A stretch of 64,000 bases of DNA from Pseudomonas sp. SJZ079 (GCF_007993865.1 NZ_VIUH01000001.1:248001-312000); one strand, 5' to 3'; shown: positions 16,215-24,630, numbered from the stretch's first letter. Numbers and translations: made by a program. The notes: generated by a model not told the origin, from the sequence alone.

Positions 16215-16336
16215 ACCTGTCAGCTGACCCGCCCTCCCCGCCTAAGCTACATTTCCTGTACGTCCTTGCCGCAATGGCATAACCGTGCCGGCGGCAAAGG
16301 GTGCCCAATCCAACTGCCCGCACAACGGGAGTAACC

Positions 16337-16648
16337 ATGCCAACGTCCAGTACTTTTTATCTATGGTTACACCGTCATCTATTGGTTAGCTTCCTGCTTA
16401 TGACGGCGAGTTTTCTGACTTTTGGCTACCTCACTATCGACCTGGTGCAGTTACTCAGCAGCAATGCAGCCTTTATCGTCAGGCATGGCTGGCTGGCGCT
16501 GATGAGCGGCGGTTTACTGCAGTTTGGCGAACTAACGCTGATCGCGCTGCTGGCCATGGCCTGCTACCTGCTCTTCAGGTTGTGTGAGCAAGCGTTATTG
16601 CATCGACTGTCGAGCAGCGCTCGCGCAATACCTCGCAGGCTGGGTTGA
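16337..16648 (+). CDS. Small membrane protein of unknown function
   Basis: 103 residues from ATG 16337, with GGGAGTAA eight bases upstream. An earlier in-frame ATG adds 12 residues without support. Two hydrophobic segments (about residues 14-34 and 46-73) suggest an inner membrane hairpin with a basic C-terminal tail. I do not recognise the family. The last codons run into copy 2 of the dispersed repeat, so the natural C-terminus may have been altered by repeat insertion. It lies isolated between repeats. Confidence 0.6.
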   Translation: MPTSSTFYLWLHRHLLVSFLLMTASFLTFGYLTIDLVQLLSSNAAFIVRHGWLALMSGGLLQFGELTLIALLAMACYLLFRLCEQALLHRLSSSARAIPRRLG

Positions 16649-16667
16649 GCGCAGCGAGCCCCATCAC
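16636..16667 (+). repeat. Dispersed repeat, copy 2, overlapping a gene end
   Basis: ggctgggttgagcgcagcga followed by GCCCCATCACC overlaps the last codons and stop of the small membrane protein gene. Close to it (16683-16703) is ggggacagaccacggtttgc, a motif often seen beside Y1-type transposase remnants. Confidence 0.65.
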
Positions 16668-16767
16668 CAAGCCTGGTCACAATCGGGGACAGACCACGGT
16701 TTGCGTTGGTCCACAGCCTGGTGTTTTAGCCACTTGGTAGCCGCAGCCTCTTTACTGTCATTAACTG

Positions 16768-16960
16768 AGCCTTTTGCCCTTACGCCGAGTCACTTGATTC
16801 GCTGAGCTCACCTTCGGGCCAGCCTGCGGCAGCTACTCCGCAATGCGCCATATTGCTCGACTCACGCAGAAACCAACCAAAGAACATCACACCCGGATGG
16901 CGGGCTAACACTTTGGGATTCCGTTTTGGGGCAATGGCAAATGGAAGACGCCGTATAGGC
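16768..16960 (-). repeat. Degraded copy of the large repeat of 13285-14150
   Basis: Begins with cttacgccgagtcact as at 13295 and later shares aaccaaagaacatcacaccc / gatggcgggc with aaccaaagagaaagcgcgcc / gacatgcgggt. The copy is incomplete and rearranged. No gene is visible in the surrounding 16649-16989 interval. Confidence 0.6.
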
Positions 16961-16989
16961 GCGCCAGACAGCCGACTCGCCGCGCGGGT

Positions 16990-17370
16990 TTAACCGTTAC
17001 CTGTCTGTTCAATCCGCTCAGCACGCTCGGTTGGCGGCAAGTTCGGAGTCGAGTTGAGCGTCAGCCAGACAGCCCGCAGAATGTTGATCGCTGCCATGCT
17101 CAAGTGTTGTTCGGCGGCGCGCAGGGCCAGTTCGGCCGCCACGCGTTTGTCGGCAGCGCTCAGATGCGCCGCTTTGTGGGTCATCTCCGCATCAACGCTG
17201 GCCAACAGTCCCTGGAGTTCCTGCACCGCCTGATCCGATGCCGCACGCATATCCGCCAGCAGGCGGCTGGTTTCAGCAGGCGTCATGGCCAAGGCGCGGA
17301 CGCTACGAAACGTCAGCCTGGCGGGCAACGTGGCCAAACTAAAACCGGTCGAAAGTAGCTTGCCAATCAT
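16990..17370 (-). CDS. Conserved-type hypothetical protein, helical
   Basis: 126 residues if it starts at the ATG at 17370, which has CAGGAG eight bases upstream. Two further upstream ATGs (17397, 17436) are less well supported. The N-terminal part is hydrophobic and amphipathic (GKLLSTGFSLATLPARLTF), and the rest is a long helical region rich in Ala, Glu and Leu that probably forms a coiled coil. This resembles phasin-like or small granule-/membrane-associated proteins in style, but I cannot assign a family. The C-terminus (PPTERAERIEQTGNG) is polar. Confidence 0.6.
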   Translation of the reverse strand: MIGKLLSTGFSLATLPARLTFRSVRALAMTPAETSRLLADMRAASDQAVQELQGLLASVDAEMTHKAAHLSAADKRVAAELALRAAEQHLSMAAINILRAVWLTLNSTPNLPPTERAERIEQTGNG

Positions 17371-17524
17371 GCCAATAACTCCTGTTAAAGAGTGCATCCC
17401 AAACTGCTTCAGCAGCGTAGCAGAGTAGATCGTCAAAATAGCCTGCCCAGCGCCTGCCAGAATGAGGTCGCCTGCGCTCGAACTTTCCCTCTGGGCAGCC
17501 TCATCCTTTCGCTAACCGCTCAAA

Positions 17525-17605
17525 GGATGCACAGAGCGCAGCGATACCCATCAAACGAACATCCAGCAACCGCATGGGTATCGCGCCGCTCCATCCATCC
17601 TACCG
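17525..17605. repeat. Complete hairpin form of the dispersed repeat, copy 3
   Basis: ggatgcacagagcgcagcga and TACCCATCAAAC are mirrored by GCATGGGTATCGCGCCGCTC and CATCCATCC, giving an element of about 80 bp with inverted ends. This is the most complete copy in the window and looks like a small MITE. Confidence 0.75.
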
Positions 17606-17666
17606 AGCGACATAAACGGGCAAAGCGTCGAAGGCCAAAGCGGCCAGATCTCTCATCAATCCCGAA

Positions 17667-18086
17667 CTAAACGCCGTGCCGATTGTGACTGGCCTGGACA
17701 ATGCGCTGGGCCGGCACCCGCAGCTGAGTCAACAGGTACTCGGCGAACTCTGGGGTGTAGCCCTGCAACTCAATCGCCTTCGCCATGCAATGCAACCAGG
17801 CATCGCTGCCGGCTTGGTCGATTGGCCACTGGGCGTGGAAGGCTGGAATCGAGATGGCGCCGTACTTCTCGCTGAACAGACGCGGGCCGCCCAGCCAGCC
17901 GCTGAGGAAGCAGGCCAGCTTGTCCCGGGCCGCATCCAGGCTCTGCGGATGCATGCGCCGCAACGCGGCTGCCTCCGGCAACTGGTCCATCAACCGGTAG
18001 AAATCATCGACCAGGCGACGCAGGCCATCGATGCCCCCTGCGGCCTGGTAAGAGGCGTCACCCACGCCGAAAGGCGGATTGTTCAT
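17667..18086 (-). CDS. Group II truncated haemoglobin
   Basis: 139 residues. The 2-on-2 globin fold of group II (YjbI/TrHbO type) is indicated by YQAAGGIDGLRRLVDDFYRLM at the N-terminus, the helix-F region with candidate proximal His84 (AFHAQWPI), and the invariant Trp97 in GSDAWLHCMAKAI. In the family these proteins bind haem and oxygen or NO and take part in redox or nitrosative stress responses. It is monocistronic here, with no obvious partner. The start is well placed and the length is normal. Confidence 0.9.
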   Translation of the reverse strand: MNNPPFGVGDASYQAAGGIDGLRRLVDDFYRLMDQLPEAAALRRMHPQSLDAARDKLACFLSGWLGGPRLFSEKYGAISIPAFHAQWPIDQAGSDAWLHCMAKAIELQGYTPEFAEYLLTQLRVPAQRIVQASHNRHGV

Positions 18087-18405
18087 GGCAAAGCTTCCTG
18101 GGTAAAAACCACAGAGTACAAGGCGGCCGGACCTGGCCTGTCAACCGGACTCATCGGATGAGTTAGTCGACGCTATGACCAGGACGTTTGGCAAGCTCCG
18201 GGCGCAACCGCCTGCGCGCGCTTCGCGGCAGGGGCTTGCGCGTCGTATCGACAATGGCCGTGATCCCCTCGCCTGCCAACCGACGTCATGCTCGAAGCGC
18301 TATTGCTGGCATCGATATTTACCATCAGGCCAATGAAGTTCTCTTAAAAAACCTCGGGCGTACCATCTGCTCCGTACCCAACCAATACCCCCGGAGCACA
18401 CCACC
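18087..18405. other. Intergenic region without recognised gene
   Basis: About 320 bases between two divergent genes. It should contain the promoters of the globin gene and the repeat-protein gene. A G+C-rich internal dyad lies around 18190-18245 (gcgcgcttcgcggcaggggc). No ORF has credible coding character. Confidence 0.5.
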
Positions 18406-18924
18406 ATGAAACGCCAACTCATCCTCAGCTTTGCTTTCTCAGTACTGGCCGCCAACGTTTTCGCTGCCTCCTCCGCTCAACCAGTTGTCGCCGAAGGCGG
18501 TTCGGATCGCCTGATCGAAAACCGCATTGCCGAAGGTGGCTCCGATCGTCTGATCGAGAATCGCGTCGCCGAAGGTGGCTCCGATCGTCTGATCGAAAAT
18601 CGCGTCGCCGAAGGTGGCTCGGATCGCCTGATCGAGAATCGCATCGCCGAGGGTGGTTCGGATCGTCTGATCGAGAACCGCGTCGCCGAGGGTGGCTCCG
18701 ATCGCCTGATCGAGAACCGCATCGCCGAAGGTGGCTCCGATCGTCTGATCGAAAACCGCGTCGCCGAAGGTGGCTCCGATCGTCTGATCGGAAATCGCGT
18801 CGCCGAAGGTGGCTCGGATCGCCTGATCGAGAACCGCGTCGCCGAAGGTGGTTCGGATCGTCTGATCGAAAACCGCGTCGCCGAAGGTGGTTCGGATCGC
18901 CTGATCGAAAACCGCGTTGCCTAA
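18406..18924 (+). CDS. Secreted tandem-repeat protein, 11 x 13 residues
   Basis: 172 residues: a signal peptide (residues 1-21, MKRQLILSF...NVFAA), a short linker, then exactly 11 copies of the 13-mer AEGGSDRLIENRV from residue 29 to 171. Val/Ile alternates at the last position and one Glu-to-Gly change occurs in repeat 8. The DNA unit is 39 bp. I do not know a biochemical function. Proteins with similar AEGG(S/A)DR repeats occur in pseudomonads, sometimes labelled as phage infection proteins, and I cannot confirm that label. The stop codon arises inside a twelfth, decayed copy of the repeat. It should be periplasmic or extracellular. Confidence 0.85.
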   Translation: MKRQLILSFAFSVLAANVFAASSAQPVVAEGGSDRLIENRIAEGGSDRLIENRVAEGGSDRLIENRVAEGGSDRLIENRIAEGGSDRLIENRVAEGGSDRLIENRIAEGGSDRLIENRVAEGGSDRLIGNRVAEGGSDRLIENRVAEGGSDRLIENRVAEGGSDRLIENRVA

Positions 18925-18957
18925 GGTAGCTCCGACTGTCTGATCGAGAATTCCGTA
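18490..18957 (+). repeat. 39-bp tandem repeat array
   Basis: Eleven in-frame units (18490-18918) plus a twelfth unit (18919-18957) that still reads GGT-AGC-TCC-GAC-TGT-CTG-ATC but has GAA changed to TAA at its second codon. Units are about 90 percent or more alike, so copy number is probably unstable. Confidence 0.93.
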
Positions 18958-18985
18958 TGACTGAATCGGAACTGCTGCCAGAAAT

Positions 18986-19014
18986 AAGCCGGCCCAATCA
19001 GCCGGCTTTTTTTT
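18986..19014 (+). terminator. Intrinsic terminator after the repeat-protein gene
   Basis: AAGCCGGC / GCCGGCTT with a 7-base loop followed by eight T residues in all. Confidence 0.92.
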
Positions 19015-19285
19015 GCCTGTCGATTCTGAACGACAAGAGGAGCAACAGGGGACGGAACAACAGGGAACAGACCACAATTGTCCGTTTGAGCACAGTGGGC
19101 CGGCTGAGCGCTGCTTGCAGATATCCAATCTCTTCCCGCACCTGCAACCGAGTCTCTCTGCCTAGCCGATAGTTGCCGCCGTGGATGATTACCTGGCATT
19201 CCTCCGCGCTCGATTCCGCCAGCAACTAGTCCGAATATTCGCGCGATGGAAAACGCTTCGCGGTTTCCACCCGCCGAATCAACCC
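19015..19285. other. Intergenic stretch with possible mobile-element remnant
   Basis: No gene is convincing. The sequence caggggacggaacaacaggg and aacagaccacaatt at 19046-19079 recalls the GGGGACAGACCAC motif seen at 16683 and often found beside Y1-type transposase relics. A minus-strand reading contains a short peptide-like stretch but no start or domain. Confidence 0.35.
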
Positions 19286-20137
19286 TCAGGGCGCGCCAAA
19301 CAGCGCCGTCCAGTAAATCCCCGCATCGCTCTTGGGGTCGGTCGCATAGGCGGCGCCCAGCTCGCTGAACTGCGGGTTCATCAGGTTGGCGCAATGACCG
19401 GGACTGGATAGCCAGCCATCGACCACCTGGCGCGTGGCATCCAGCCCGGCGGCGATGTTCTCGCCGATCTGCCGACCGCTGTAGCCGGCCAGTTCCGCCC
19501 GGTCGCCCGGGGTACGGCCATCACGGTCTTGGTGGGCGAAGAAGTTGCCGTTGGCCATGGCCCGACTATGGGTTTCGGCGGCCGCGCCCAGCGTGGCGTT
19601 CCACGCCAGTGGCGCCGCCGCGGCGAACGATTGGCCGCCGCACTGGTGCGGTTGTGCACGCACGGCGTTGACCTGTTCGAGCAGCTTCTGCCCTTCTGCC
19701 TGCCAGTCGCCCAGGCGCCCGCCCAGCAGCGGCCGCGCCAGCACGATGCGCCAGTCGCGCTCCAGCCGGTTTACGCCGATGTCGACGAACTGCGGGTCCA
19801 GCAAAACCTGGCAGAAGCTCTCCTGCAGCACCTTCATCGCCGCAGGCGCATCGCGCGGCCCGGACAGGCTGATGGCCTGCACGTTGACCATGGGATAGGC
19901 GGTGCGCGCCAGCGCCTGCTGCAGGTCGCCGCCACCGCCGGTGGGCAGCACCAGGCGCGGGTCGGCCGTCAGCGGCGGCAGCTCCTCGGAGGCTTGCTCC
20001 GCGCAGCGCTGCACTTGGCTGCGATAGGCGTTGATCGACTCGACCAGCCGCGCCTCCTCGGCCGCGCTGGCGGCGACGGCGAAGGCCAGCCCCAGCGAGC
20101 ACGCGGTGAAACGCAGAACGGATGACCTGACATACAT
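19286..20137 (-). CDS. Exported CAP (SCP/PR-1) domain protein
   Basis: 283 residues from ATG 20137 (GAGGGA upstream). A signal peptide covers residues 1-26 (ACSLGLAFAVAASAA). The first half is a helical region with several Cys residues (VQRCAEQ, ESFCQVLL) that may be a diverged repeat. The CAP domain (about residues 145-283) begins LLEQVNAVRAQPHQCGG and has NFFAHQDRDGRTPGDRAELAGY, GENIAAG and HCANLMNPQFSELGAAY. These contain the conserved CAP cavity residues (His, Glu, His). Bacterial CAP proteins are secreted and generally of unknown or peptidoglycan/lipid-related role. The gene is monocistronic. Confidence 0.88.
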   Translation of the reverse strand: MYVRSSVLRFTACSLGLAFAVAASAAEEARLVESINAYRSQVQRCAEQASEELPPLTADPRLVLPTGGGGDLQQALARTAYPMVNVQAISLSGPRDAPAAMKVLQESFCQVLLDPQFVDIGVNRLERDWRIVLARPLLGGRLGDWQAEGQKLLEQVNAVRAQPHQCGGQSFAAAAPLAWNATLGAAAETHSRAMANGNFFAHQDRDGRTPGDRAELAGYSGRQIGENIAAGLDATRQVVDGWLSSPGHCANLMNPQFSELGAAYATDPKSDAGIYWTALFGAP

Positions 20138-20314
20138 GGCAACTTCCCTCGACCTGAGTGCACCCATGATGAGCCAAAAGCACTGGCGTCATTTAATACC
20201 CGACCAACAAGGCGGCTCGAGCAACGACACATCTTCACCGTAGTGGCTCTGTCCTGTACAGCAGACGCCGGATGCACCGCGCAGCGCCGGCAAGCGGCAG
20301 GCCGCCAGCGCTCA

Positions 20315-21355
20315 CTACGAATAGGAGGTTTCGGTAGATTCAGGCGCAACTGCCTGCGCGCGCGCGGCCGGGAAAAGCTGGCGGGCGGTGTCGACGAAGG
20401 GCGTGACGATCAGGCCGTAGAGCGTCAGGTAGCGATGAGCATCCTGCTCGGCGGTGCCGAAGCTGATGGCTTCCGGCGTCGAGCGGGTGACGTAGAGCGT
20501 GCCGAACATCCAGTCCCACAGTGACAGGTTGGTGCCGAAGTTCTTGTGAAAGTGCCGGGGCGCGTCGCTGTGGTGGATCTGGTGCTGGGCAGGGCTGTTC
20601 AGCACATGCTCGATCACTGGCCCGAACGACAGCCACACATGGCTATGGCGCAGGTTGGCCGCCAGGGCGCTACAGATGAACACCAGATAGGTCACGCCGA
20701 ACAGGGTGTAACGGCTGATCTCCCCGCCGCAGGCGTACCAGAAGGCACCGGCGTAGGCGCCGAGGCTAACGGCGCTGGCCAGTTTGCCAACCAGCTTCTC
20801 CACGAAGTGCACCCGGCTCGCGGTCACCGGCACCAGCACAGGCGCCGAGTGATGGACCTTGTGGAACGCCCACAGCCAGCGGCTATGAAAGGCCCGATGG
20901 ACCCAGTAATGGGTGAAATCGCTGACCAGAAACACGCCCAGCCCGTAGAGCAGGGACAGCGAGAGGTTCTGCCCCAGTTGCGGGCGCGCGCCCCACAGGT
21001 TGCTGAAGAAGGCCATATAATCGGCGCCGCGCAGGATATGCGGGTCGACCAGGGCGACGATGGGCAGCACCAGGGCAACTTTGAGGATGGCCCGCACGAA
21101 ATAGTAGCGATAATCCAGCAATGCCGAGCGATGGAAATTGACCCGGCTGCCGCCGATGAACTGCCAGAACGAGCGTGCGTCGGTCAGCCCGCGCTGCCGC
21201 CTGAAGCGGAACAGGCCGTAGGCGACGGCGTAGGACACGCCGAGAAACAGCACGCCGAAGCGCCCATTGAGATCGAAAATACCGGAAAACTGCGCGATGA
21301 CCGGCTCGATCGCCAGTTCGCTCAGGTGGTCATGAATAGTAGAGAGAACACCCAC
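20315..21355 (-). CDS. Sterol desaturase / fatty acid hydroxylase family membrane protein
   Basis: 346 residues with several hydrophobic segments (about 33-50, 87-104, 133-148, 190-212 and 220-238). The di-iron histidine clusters of the FA_hydroxylase superfamily are complete: HYWVHR (149-154), HKVHH (165-169), a later HSH within LRHSHVW, and HQIHHSD. The enzyme would use two irons and oxygen to hydroxylate or desaturate a lipid at the inner membrane. The substrate cannot be read from sequence. No electron-donor gene is adjacent. A G+C hairpin lies about 90-125 bp upstream. Confidence 0.88.
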   Translation of the reverse strand: MGVLSTIHDHLSELAIEPVIAQFSGIFDLNGRFGVLFLGVSYAVAYGLFRFRRQRGLTDARSFWQFIGGSRVNFHRSALLDYRYYFVRAILKVALVLPIVALVDPHILRGADYMAFFSNLWGARPQLGQNLSLSLLYGLGVFLVSDFTHYWVHRAFHSRWLWAFHKVHHSAPVLVPVTASRVHFVEKLVGKLASAVSLGAYAGAFWYACGGEISRYTLFGVTYLVFICSALAANLRHSHVWLSFGPVIEHVLNSPAQHQIHHSDAPRHFHKNFGTNLSLWDWMFGTLYVTRSTPEAISFGTAEQDAHRYLTLYGLIVTPFVDTARQLFPAARAQAVAPESTETSYS

Positions 21356-21445
21356 AGCAGGCCGGCCCCGGTGAAAAGGCGCGAATTATAAATAAAATCG
21401 TAATCGTTCGCTAATACGAATACATATCGACAAATCCAACCTAGC

Positions 21446-21479
21446 CTCTCCAGTCGCCCCCCCTGAGGGGGCTGGAGAG
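21446..21479. repeat. Strong G+C hairpin
   Basis: CTCTCCAG / CTGGAGAG outer arms with an inner CCCCCC...GGGGG stem. There is no T-run, so it is probably a dispersed repeat hairpin rather than a terminator. The enclosing intergenic interval (21356-21775) has no gene. Confidence 0.65.
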
Positions 21480-21537
21480 CACATCGATTGGGCGAGCGTT
21501 GGACGACAGGGGAGAAAGGCGAAAGTTAAGCACTCGG

Positions 21538-21600
21538 CGGATGGGTTGAGCGCGGCGATAGCCATCGAGGTGCAGGGCCGCACACCAAGAATGGGTATCC
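21538..21600 (+). repeat. Dispersed repeat, copy 4
   Basis: cggatgggttgagcgcggcg followed by ATAGCCATC and, at the far end, agaatgggtatcc in inverted relation. It is the same family as 17525-17605. Confidence 0.7.
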
Positions 21601-21775
21601 AAACGTGGGTTCGAATTAGTCTAGGGGCAACGCTTTCGGTCCACCAATTGACCGGGATACCACAGTGGAAAACGACTCAAGGTTGTCCTCTTTTCTGGCC
21701 ATTGAGGTCTCTACGGCGCGCGCCATCACTGTGCTAGCATCGCATCCCCACTACTTCCTAGCCGAAAGGATTCAC

Positions 21776-22324
21776 ATGCTAAAGCGCTTTACTTTTCTCG
21801 CCATAACCGCCCTGATCCTTCAGGGATGCGGCATCGCCATGCCGCGCTACGAAGCAAACTTCGATAACGTGCAGGTGCTGAAAAACCAGGCTCCACTGGC
21901 CAAGCTCAACTCGCCTGCAGTCGTGGCTGACGCTGGGCAGGACTCGATTGTCGCCCGCGCCAACCCTATCCGCAGTCCGGAAGGCTCAATTAGCAAGCAT
22001 GTACAGAAAGCGCTGGAAGACGAATTGCGCCTGGCCGGCTTGCTGGACGCATCGGCCTCGCGCCATCTGGACGTAAATCTGCGCCAGAGCAAACTGGATG
22101 CCCCGATCGGCACCGGTAGCGGTGCGATCAGCGCAGACTTCAACCTACGTGAAGGCGAGCGCTCCCTCTATAGCAGCAGCAAGACAGTCACCAGTACGTG
22201 GGATAGCAGCTTCGTCGGCGCCATTGCGATCCCGGCGGCGGCCAATGCTTTCAACCCGCTGGTGCGCAAGCTGTTAGCCGAGCTGTATCAAGACCCGGCC
22301 TTCATAAACGCGATGCAGCAATAA
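21776..22324 (+). CDS. Lipoprotein of unknown function
   Basis: 182 residues from ATG 21776 (GAAAGGA upstream). A type II signal peptide ends in the lipobox LILQGC, so the mature protein starts at Cys17. The rest is a soluble domain with IRSPEGSISKHVQKALEDELRLAGLLD and LDVNLRQSKLD, reminiscent of small outer-membrane lipoproteins that act on or bind surface structures. I cannot name the family. A convergent lipoprotein gene follows 40 bp away, and the two share a general theme (paired helices then a beta-rich half), though they are not obviously homologous. Confidence 0.82.
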   Translation: MLKRFTFLAITALILQGCGIAMPRYEANFDNVQVLKNQAPLAKLNSPAVVADAGQDSIVARANPIRSPEGSISKHVQKALEDELRLAGLLDASASRHLDVNLRQSKLDAPIGTGSGAISADFNLREGERSLYSSSKTVTSTWDSSFVGAIAIPAAANAFNPLVRKLLAELYQDPAFINAMQQ

Positions 22325-22364
22325 GCGCTGAAATTGGCGCGCTACTCAGGCGCGCCGAACCCAC

Positions 22365-22994
22365 TTAGCCACGCAGCGGCACTTGCCCTTGCGCGTACTT
22401 CAGAACCTGCTGATCGACCATTTGCTTGAGCAAGGCGTTGAGCTGGCGACGAAAGCTGTCGTTGATCGCCTCCTCTGGCGTGTACGCCATCATCGGGATG
22501 AAAATCAGCCCCATCCATGTGCGCACCGAATCATTGTTCTGCCCAGTCGAAACCGGTTGATTCTGGGCGTCCATGACCTGCAGGGTCATGGTGTACTCAT
22601 CTTTTGCGGTGGCCGGTATCACCATGAAGGTGAAGCCAGAGATCATACCGCTCACCATGGCCGCGCCTGCAGAGCCGCTGTTGTAGACATTCAGTTTGAG
22701 TGTGTAATCGCCCGGCTGCTTCTGAAACTCATCGAGCGTGTAGCGGCTGAAAAGTCCGGAATCGCGCAGAGAAGCCTCGAGTTGCGGCTTAAGCGCGTCC
22801 TTGGCTTGCGGCACTTCGACAGCGTTGGTATCGCCCGCCTTGCCTTGATAAAAGGTGAAATCGACAAACACACTGGGGCGCTGCTGGTAGCTGGCCATGG
22901 ATGGCAAGGTGGTTTCTGGAACCTGGTCTCCCGGGAAGCTGGCGCAGCCGGCCAGAGTAAAAGCCAGAGCCATTCCCAACATCTTCAACTTCAT
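22365..22994 (-). CDS. Lipoprotein of unknown function
   Basis: 209 residues. The signal peptide MKLKMLGMALAFTLAGC has the lipobox TLAGC (mature Cys17). The mature part includes LEASLRDSGLFSRYTLDEF and DYTLKLNVYNSG, then a hydrophobic glycine/methionine-rich stretch (about 115-130, AAMVSGMISGFTFMVIPAT) that could insert in a membrane, and a C-terminal helical region (INDSFRRQLNALLKQMVDQQ). No family is recognised with confidence. It converges with the neighbouring lipoprotein gene. Confidence 0.82.
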   Translation of the reverse strand: MKLKMLGMALAFTLAGCASFPGDQVPETTLPSMASYQQRPSVFVDFTFYQGKAGDTNAVEVPQAKDALKPQLEASLRDSGLFSRYTLDEFQKQPGDYTLKLNVYNSGSAGAAMVSGMISGFTFMVIPATAKDEYTMTLQVMDAQNQPVSTGQNNDSVRTWMGLIFIPMMAYTPEEAINDSFRRQLNALLKQMVDQQVLKYAQGQVPLRG

Positions 22995-23331
22995 TTTTTG
23001 ATCGTCCTTGTTTACTGAGGAATTCCGCCGCTCTGGTCAGTGCCGGCGCGACGGCCGCAACACTCTATGCAAAGCTCGTAATGATGGCAATTTGCCTACA
23101 CCCTTAACAAGGTCACGCTAAAGGGTAAGCCGACTCGCACAGCTGCACTTCGTTGCCTTCGAGGCGGTAGCGCTAAAAACCAAATCGGAAGCTTCGCGGC
23201 CAGGGCCGCTCCCACAGGTCTGACCGCGTCCACACTCGAACGAGGCAGCGATCCACCCGGCGGCAACGGAACCTTCGCGAGATTCCCGAGACTAATCCTC
23301 ACCCTTTCTTTCCTAGTCGGAATCCCCTGCC
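22995..23331. other. Intergenic region with a REP-like palindrome
   Basis: About 337 bases without a gene. A REP-like element (gcttcgcggccagggccgct followed by CCCACAGG) sits at about 23191-23218, matching the form at 13577. The rest contains the promoters of the divergent flanking lipoprotein genes. Confidence 0.6.
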
Positions 23332-23631
23332 ATGCGCACTCTCGCCCGCCTGCTCCTGCTGAGCGCCGCTGCCCTGTCCTTGTCGGCCTGCTTCAACGAC
23401 GCGCCACCCAACGACCAGAGCAGTCTATGCACCTACAACACCGACCCCCAGGCGGAGCGCTGCAAGGCCGGGCAGATGGCCTGGTTCCGCCCGGATCAAG
23501 GCCAGCCCATCAGCGAGCAGATGGCCCTGAGCGTGGCCGCGGCCTATTGCGACTTCAATTATCAGGTGATGGCCAACAAAGCCGGCGTGCTCTGCGTGTT
23601 CACCGATAAACGCCTGGATGTGGTCAAGTAA
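23332..23631 (+). CDS. Small lipoprotein
   Basis: 99 residues. The signal peptide MRTLARLLLLSAAALSLSAC has the lipobox SLSAC with lipidated Cys20. The mature part has four further cysteines (LCTYN, ERCKAG, YCDFN, VLCVF), suggesting two disulphides in the periplasm. The sequence AERCKAGQMAWFRPDQ and the C-terminal CDFNYQVMANKAGVLCVFTDKR look like a conserved pseudomonad periplasmic protein. No function is known to me. Confidence 0.8.
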   Translation: MRTLARLLLLSAAALSLSACFNDAPPNDQSSLCTYNTDPQAERCKAGQMAWFRPDQGQPISEQMALSVAAAYCDFNYQVMANKAGVLCVFTDKRLDVVK

Positions 23632-23792
23632 CGGCCACGCGGGCCTCCTCGCCGAACATTCGCAACCAGGCATAACCCGGCCCGCAACAGAGGCCGGGTT
23701 TATCAACCTGAGCAAACGCCGTAAGCCCCCGATTCAGTTCCTCGGCGAAAGTCGCTAGGCTGGAGGGCCATTCCCCAGGACAAGGCACCAGC

Positions 23793-24287
23793 ATGCACCA
23801 CGCCCCTCTTCAAGATCTGGCCGCACCGGAAGGTGTCTGTTATGGCTGTGGCGGCCGCAACCCGCACGGGCTGCACGTCAAGAGCTACTGGCATGAAGAC
23901 GGCGTGCACGTGATGGCCGAGCACCTACCCGATGCCAAGTACTGCGGCTGGCCGGACCTGGTCTACGGCGGGCTGATCGCCATGCTGGTGGATTGCCATT
24001 CGAACTGGACGGCCATGGCCTACCACTACCGCGCGGAAAACCGCGCAGCAGGCAGCCTGCCGCGCATCGACTGCGTCACCGGCAACCTCGGTATCAAGTT
24101 CATCAAGCCGACGCCAATGGGCGTGCCCCTGACTCTGCGTGCCAGGGTCGACGGCGAGGTCGGGCGCAAGACTCGGGTGATCTGCGAGGTGTATGCCGGC
24201 GACGTGCTCACCGCCATCGGCGATTCGACTTTCGTGCGCGTCGACACCGAGCAGCTGCGGGCCGCCGCCCATGGCCGCGAAGCCTGA
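23793..24287 (+). CDS. PaaI-type thioesterase (hotdog fold)
   Basis: 164 residues. The N-terminus carries a YGCGGRNPHGL segment typical of a subset of PaaI-like thioesterases. The hotdog core has LVYGGLIAMLVDCHSNWTA, which supplies the catalytic-type acidic residue at the start of the long helix, then LGIKFIKPTPMGVPLTLRARV. The substrate is unknown; acyl-CoA hydrolysis is the family reaction. It has a good start with a short upstream AGGACAAGG. It is followed by a DJ-1/PfpI relic on the opposite strand. Confidence 0.85.
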   Translation: MHHAPLQDLAAPEGVCYGCGGRNPHGLHVKSYWHEDGVHVMAEHLPDAKYCGWPDLVYGGLIAMLVDCHSNWTAMAYHYRAENRAAGSLPRIDCVTGNLGIKFIKPTPMGVPLTLRARVDGEVGRKTRVICEVYAGDVLTAIGDSTFVRVDTEQLRAAAHGREA

Positions 24288-24393
24288 GGCATTCCCACCT
24301 GACATAGGCGCCGGGTCCACGGCTCTTTGCGCCGGGCGGTGCATGCCAAGCCTCGTCTGCTGCCACGGCAGACCGACAGCTGATTTCGCCCCG

Positions 24394-24630
24394 TTAGGCC
24401 TTCGCAGCGTGACCTTGGATGCTGTGCACGGCTACCGAAAGACGCTGCCTGACCCGTTCAACCAGCTGCGGGTCGGTTAGTTCCGGTCGCCCGCAGTCGA
24501 ACGGTGGTTGCGGTACGTACTCGAGCAACAGCTGAATCTCCTCTGCCTCTGTCCGCCCCCGCAGCGTCGCGGCGACCCCCAGGGCAAAGTCGATGTTCTC
24601 GCCGATCCGTCGCCACGCATAACCCTCGCG
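24394..24630 (-). pseudogene. DJ-1/PfpI-family C-terminal remnant
   Basis: The minus-strand frame contains GENIDFALGVAATLRGRTEA followed by EEIQLLLEYVPQPPFDCGRPEL. This is the C-terminal signature of isonitrile-hydratase-like DJ-1/PfpI proteins (usually GxDFALxLAAxL...IQLxxEYxPxPPFxxGxPE). The N-terminal two thirds, including the nucleophilic Cys, is absent, and the upstream part of the frame has no family resemblance. It is read as a decayed gene fragment. Confidence 0.7.

Noticed and set aside
18425..19128. Minus-strand repeat ORFs opposite the 13-residue repeat gene
   Set aside because: The repeats are read in antisense frames only; the plus-strand frame has the signal peptide and a terminator.
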